Assembly: GCA_031549495.1 (NCBI GenBank)
Contig: JAVBPS010000111.1
Location: forward strand, 1-15,581
Length of the DNA: 15,581 bases
Reading direction: 5' to 3'
Source: JAVBOW01 sp031549495
GTDB lineage: Bacteria; Bacteroidota; Bacteroidia; Bacteroidales; Rikenellaceae
Numbering within the stretch: the stretch's first letter is position 1; every line of letters begins with the position of its first letter. This document shows, piece by piece, positions 13,100-15,581 of the stretch. The translations under genes and the position numbers were made by a program. The notes beneath the pieces are model-generated. The model did no database searches and was not told where the DNA came from. It saw only the letters and a list, made by a program, of their open reading frames with translations.

Positions 13100-14320
13100 A
13101 TGAATTTAGCGAACCTCTTAAAAATAGCCTTCCAGGCCCTCGTCCGCAACAAGACGCGCGCCCTGCTGACCATGCTCGGCATCATCATCGGCATCTCCTC
13201 GGTGATCGCGATGGTGAGCCTGGGGCAAAGCTCGCAGAAAAGCATCAGCGACCAGATCTCCTCCGGGGGCACCAACCTGATCATGGTCATGCGCGCCAGC
13301 CAGCGCCAGGGTGGTGTGAATATCGGCTCTGCCAGCGTGCAGTCGCTCAAAGAGAGCGATGTGGACGCGATCCTTGCCAAAGCGAAGTACATCAGCATGG
13401 CCTCGCCGATGGTGAGCGCCTCGGGCCAACTGGTCAACGGCGCCCTGAACTGGCCCAGCCAGGTGCAGGGCGGCAACACCGACCTGCTGCAGATCCGCCG
13501 CCTGGAGGTCGCCTCGGGCACCAACTTCACCCAGCGCGACGTGCTCACCTCGGCCAAAGTGTGCCTGGTGGGGCAGACCGTCGTGGACAACCTCTTCCCC
13601 GCCGGTACGAACCCCCTGGGCGAAAGCATCCGTTTCAATAAGATACCGCTGAAGATCATCGGCGTGCTCGCCCCCAAGGGCCAGAACCAGATGGGCCAGG
13701 ACCAGGACGACATCGTGATCGCTCCCTACACCACGGTGCAGAAGCGTGTGCTGGCGATCAACTACATCCACATGATCATGGCCTCGGCCGCCGACGAGAG
13801 CGTGGCGACGGCCGCCACGGACGAGGTGGAGCAGATCCTGCGCAAGGAGCACAAGCTCAAACCGGGCCAGGACAACGACTTCCAGGTGCGCACGCAGCAG
13901 GAGATGTTGCAGATGATGGATTCGGTGATGGGTTTCATCACGATCCTGCTCACGTCCATCGCCTTCATCTCTCTGGTCGTGGGCGGCATCGGCATCATGA
14001 ACATCATGTACGTGACGGTGACCGAGCGCACGAAGGAGATCGGCCTGCGCATGTCGATCGGCGCGCACAACCGCGACATCATGCTGCAATTCCTGTGCGA
14101 GAGCACGATCCTCAGCCTGATCGGCGGGATCATCGGCATCGTCCTGGGGTTGACGATCTCGTACGTGGCCTCGTATCTGCTGCACTGGCCCTATATCGTG
14201 AGCCTGCTGGCGATCGGCGGCTCGTTCCTGGTCTGCGCCATCGTGGGGATCTTCTTCGGGTTGTATCCGGCCATGAAAGCCGCGGCGCTCGACCCGATCA
14301 ACGCCCTGCGGTACGAATAA
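13100..14320 (+). CDS. MacB-like ABC transporter permease (FtsX domain)
   Basis: Inner-membrane permease of the MacAB-type exporter, working as a mechanotransmission pump that pushes periplasmic substrate into the TolC-like duct. The first membrane helix is at about residues 21-41 (ALLTMLGIIIGISSVIAMVSL), followed by a large periplasmic domain (about 45-270) and three C-terminal helices starting near 275 (GFITILLTSIAFISLVVGGIGIM in two overlapping parts). The conserved MacB segment TVTERTKEIGLRMSIGA is present between helices, as is the C-terminal PAMKAAALDPINALRYE. The length of 406 aa is standard for a stand-alone MacB permease. The ATG at 13100 gives the usual NLLKIAFQALVRNKTRALLT opening. 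It is last in the operon, with a rho-independent terminator 31 bases after the stop. Confidence 0.95.
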   Translation: MNLANLLKIAFQALVRNKTRALLTMLGIIIGISSVIAMVSLGQSSQKSISDQISSGGTNLIMVMRASQRQGGVNIGSASVQSLKESDVDAILAKAKYISMASPMVSASGQLVNGALNWPSQVQGGNTDLLQIRRLEVASGTNFTQRDVLTSAKVCLVGQTVVDNLFPAGTNPLGESIRFNKIPLKIIGVLAPKGQNQMGQDQDDIVIAPYTTVQKRVLAINYIHMIMASAADESVATAATDEVEQILRKEHKLKPGQDNDFQVRTQQEMLQMMDSVMGFITILLTSIAFISLVVGGIGIMNIMYVTVTERTKEIGLRMSIGAHNRDIMLQFLCESTILSLIGGIIGIVLGLTISYVASYLLHWPYIVSLLAIGGSFLVCAIVGIFFGLYPAMKAAALDPINALRYE

Positions 14321-14350
14321 TCCGTCCGGGATGACATGAGCGTCCCGCAG

Positions 14351-14376
14351 GGGCACCCTTCGCGGGTGCCCTTTTT
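14351..14376 (+). terminator. Rho-independent terminator of the MacAB-type operon
   Basis: The 8-bp stem GGGCACCC (14351-14358) and GGGTGCCC (14364-14371) has a 5-base TTCGC loop and is followed at once by TTTTT (14372-14376). The stem sequence is the ACCC subtype of the family-D repeat seen at 11048-11068, so this terminator appears to be a family-D unit with a U-tract. Confidence 0.8.
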
Positions 14377-14405
14377 ATACATGATGGGCTCTCTCGCCCG
14401 AAAAA

Positions 14406-14436
14406 TTCGCAATTCCCGGGAAGTTTCCTACCTTTG
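14406..14436 (+). promoter_or_regulatory. Promoter of the LacI-family gene with an embedded palindrome
   Basis: TACCTTTG at 14429-14436 matches the Bacteroidetes -7 element, and TTCG at 14406-14409 sits 19 bases upstream, matching the -33 TTTG in three of four positions. Between them is the perfect 10-bp palindrome TTCCCGGGAA (14413-14422), which could be an autoregulatory operator. The ATG follows 18 bases after the -7 box. Operator function is inferred. Confidence 0.5.
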
Positions 14437-14454
14437 TTTGCAACGATCCCGCTT

Positions 14455-15462
14455 ATGACCCAGCCTAAAAAACCGTACGTCTCCCTGAAGGACATCGCCA
14501 CCGAGCTCGGCCTTTCGGTCTCGACCGTGTCGCGCGCGCTGCGCGACCAGTATGACATCGGCCCCGAGGTCAAGCGGCGCGTGAACGAGGCGGCCAAACG
14601 GATGGGCTACCGTCCCAACCCGATGGCCCAGAGCCTAATCAACCAGTCTACGAACCTGGTGGGCATCATCGTCCCGGACTTCATGACCCACTTCTACTCC
14701 TCGATCATCACCGGCATCGAGGATGTGGTGCGGCGCAACGGCTACTACGCGCTGGTGGCCTCCTCGCACGAATCCTACGAGCGCGAGATCGAGTCGATCA
14801 ACAAGATGCTCGATATCCGCGCCTGCGGCATCGTGATGTGCCTCTCGCAGGAGACGGACGACTACACCCACCTCGAAGAGCTGGCCCGCACGGGCATCCC
14901 GACCGTTTTCGTGGACCGCGTGCCGACCACCCCCGGCTACTACTCCGTGGTGGCGGATAACGAGAAGGCGACTTATGATCTGACCCGGTCGCTGATCGGC
15001 AGGGGTTACTCGCGCATCGCGTTCGTGATCGGCCCCCGCTACCTGAACATCACCATCGGGCGGCTGGCGGGTTACCGCGCCGCGCTGGAAGACGCCGGGA
15101 TCGGCGCGGACGAAGGGTTGGTGATCGAGGACCGGCTCGGCGTCTACGACGGGGCCGAAGCGCTCGACCGCATCCTGGCCCTGCCCGGGCAGCCCGACGC
15201 GATCATCTGCATGAACGACACGCTGATGTACGGCCTGATGCTCGAAATGCGCCGCCGGGGATTACCCGTGCGCCGCCGGCTGAAGGTGGCGGGGTTCATC
15301 GACGAGCTGCACACGCAGTTGATCTCCCCGGCCCTGTCCGTGGTTTCGCACCAGACCTATGAGATGGGCGAGATGGCTGCCGAAAAACTCTTCCGGCTTA
15401 TCCGCGGCGCGCGCCACATTCCCCGGCAGGATGTCTGCCCGAGTACGCTCTATCAGCCGTAA
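14455..15462 (+). CDS. LacI-family transcriptional regulator
   Basis: DNA-binding regulator with a sugar-binding-protein-like effector domain. The helix-turn-helix is at residues 8-30 (YVSLKDIATELGLSVSTVSR is its core), followed by the hinge region YRPNPMAQSLINQSTN at about 52-67 and then a periplasmic-binding-protein fold from LVGIIVPDFMTHFYSSIITG to the C-terminus (with the family's DAIICMNDTLMYGLML segment). The length of 335 aa is typical. The ATG at 14455 is chosen over a TTG at 14434, because that TTG lies within the TACCTTTG promoter box. The MacAB-type operon is terminated upstream and this gene has its own promoter, so it need not control the exporter; family members usually govern carbohydrate genes, possibly those to the right of the window. 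The effector is unknown. Confidence 0.94.
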   Translation: MTQPKKPYVSLKDIATELGLSVSTVSRALRDQYDIGPEVKRRVNEAAKRMGYRPNPMAQSLINQSTNLVGIIVPDFMTHFYSSIITGIEDVVRRNGYYALVASSHESYEREIESINKMLDIRACGIVMCLSQETDDYTHLEELARTGIPTVFVDRVPTTPGYYSVVADNEKATYDLTRSLIGRGYSRIAFVIGPRYLNITIGRLAGYRAALEDAGIGADEGLVIEDRLGVYDGAEALDRILALPGQPDAIICMNDTLMYGLMLEMRRRGLPVRRRLKVAGFIDELHTQLISPALSVVSHQTYEMGEMAAEKLFRLIRGARHIPRQDVCPSTLYQP

Positions 15463-15481
15463 CACTTTGTCGTCCGGATAT

Positions 15482-15500
15482 GTAGGGGCACCCCTTGCGG
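15482..15500. repeat. Partial family-D unit, D4
   Basis: GTAGGGGCACCCCTTGCGG matches the start of the ACCC-subtype family-D unit (compare the minus strand of 11048-11072), but the return arm GGGTGCCC is missing. It is probably a truncated copy. Confidence 0.5.
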
Positions 15501-15536
15501 CACGAGTGGTCGGAAGATTGTATTTAAAAGATAATC

Positions 15537-15571
15537 AACAAAATGCCGCAGCAATGCTGCGGCATTTTGTT
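15537..15571. terminator. Strong hairpin terminator, possibly bidirectional
   Basis: Perfect 16-bp stem, arms 15537-15552 and 15556-15571 (AACAAAATGCCGCAGC and its complement) with loop AAT. The stem ends in a T-rich run (TTTTGTT) on the plus strand and mirrors it on the minus strand, the layout of a two-way rho-independent terminator. It lies 74 bases after the LacI-family stop codon. It suggests a convergent gene may follow outside the window. Confidence 0.7.
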
Positions 15572-15581
15572 GTCATGTCGA
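15571..15581. repeat. Start of a further family-B element cut by the window edge
   Basis: The last bases TGTCATGTCGA match the opening of the B2 stem (GTCATGTCGA) over ten bases. A complete hairpin would need sequence beyond the window, so this is only a likely copy. Confidence 0.35.

Noticed and set aside
12200..14320. A frameshifted or broken fused MacB.
   Set aside because: The ATPase and the permease each have a complete domain with natural ends; stand-alone subunits are normal in Bacteroidetes.
14434..14454. A TTG start adding seven residues to the LacI-family regulator.
   Set aside because: The TTG lies inside the -7 promoter box, so it would not be in the transcript; the ATG at 14455 fits.

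Overview
The window looks like a chromosomal segment from a GC-rich member of the Bacteroidales, plausibly Rikenellaceae/Alistipes-like (genus is a guess). The grounds are near-leaderless genes preceded by the Bacteroidetes -7 element TAnnTTTG (167-174, 8909-8916, 14429-14436), absence of strong Shine-Dalgarno sequences, a split MacB (separate ATPase and permease), TolC-family proteins encoded inside efflux operons, and a HydG radical-SAM maturase. Coding density is high; the only gap over 300 bases is 9382-9721.

Layout, left to right. (1) 195-2903, plus strand: a GNAT-fold acyltransferase-like gene followed by hydG, the [FeFe]-hydrogenase H-cluster maturase. (2) 8722-3062, minus strand: a complete RND-type tripartite efflux operon in the order membrane-fusion protein, AcrB-like pump, TolC-like outer-membrane channel. 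It is convergent with hydG. (3) 8935-9381, plus: a small YhcH/YjgK/YiaL-family gene with its own promoter. (4) 9722-14320, plus: a complete MacAB-type tripartite system in the order TolC-like channel, MacA-like lipoprotein, MacB-like ATPase, MacB-like FtsX-domain permease, closed by a rho-independent terminator. (5) 14455-15462, plus: a LacI-family regulator with its own promoter, followed by a strong terminator hairpin.

Functionally this is two different trans-envelope exporters, one driven by proton motive force and one by ATP, lying back to back around a small sugar-associated gene, with a hydrogenase-maturation gene on the left and a sugar-type regulator on the right. No resistance substrate can be named from sequence.

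The most unusual signal is in the gaps rather than the genes. Apart from the 4-bp ATGA overlap between macA and the ATPase gene, every intergenic gap contains at least one palindromic repeat. They fall into at least three families: A, AT-rich inverted arms of a 7-bp unit around a TGCCGGA core; B, long perfect hairpins beginning GTCAT; D, hairpins beginning GTAGGGGC. There is also one extra 25-bp hairpin, C. Family A supplies the last codon and stop codon of two genes and runs to within 2-6 bases of two start codons. Family B stems differ between copies but stay paired through matched changes on both arms.
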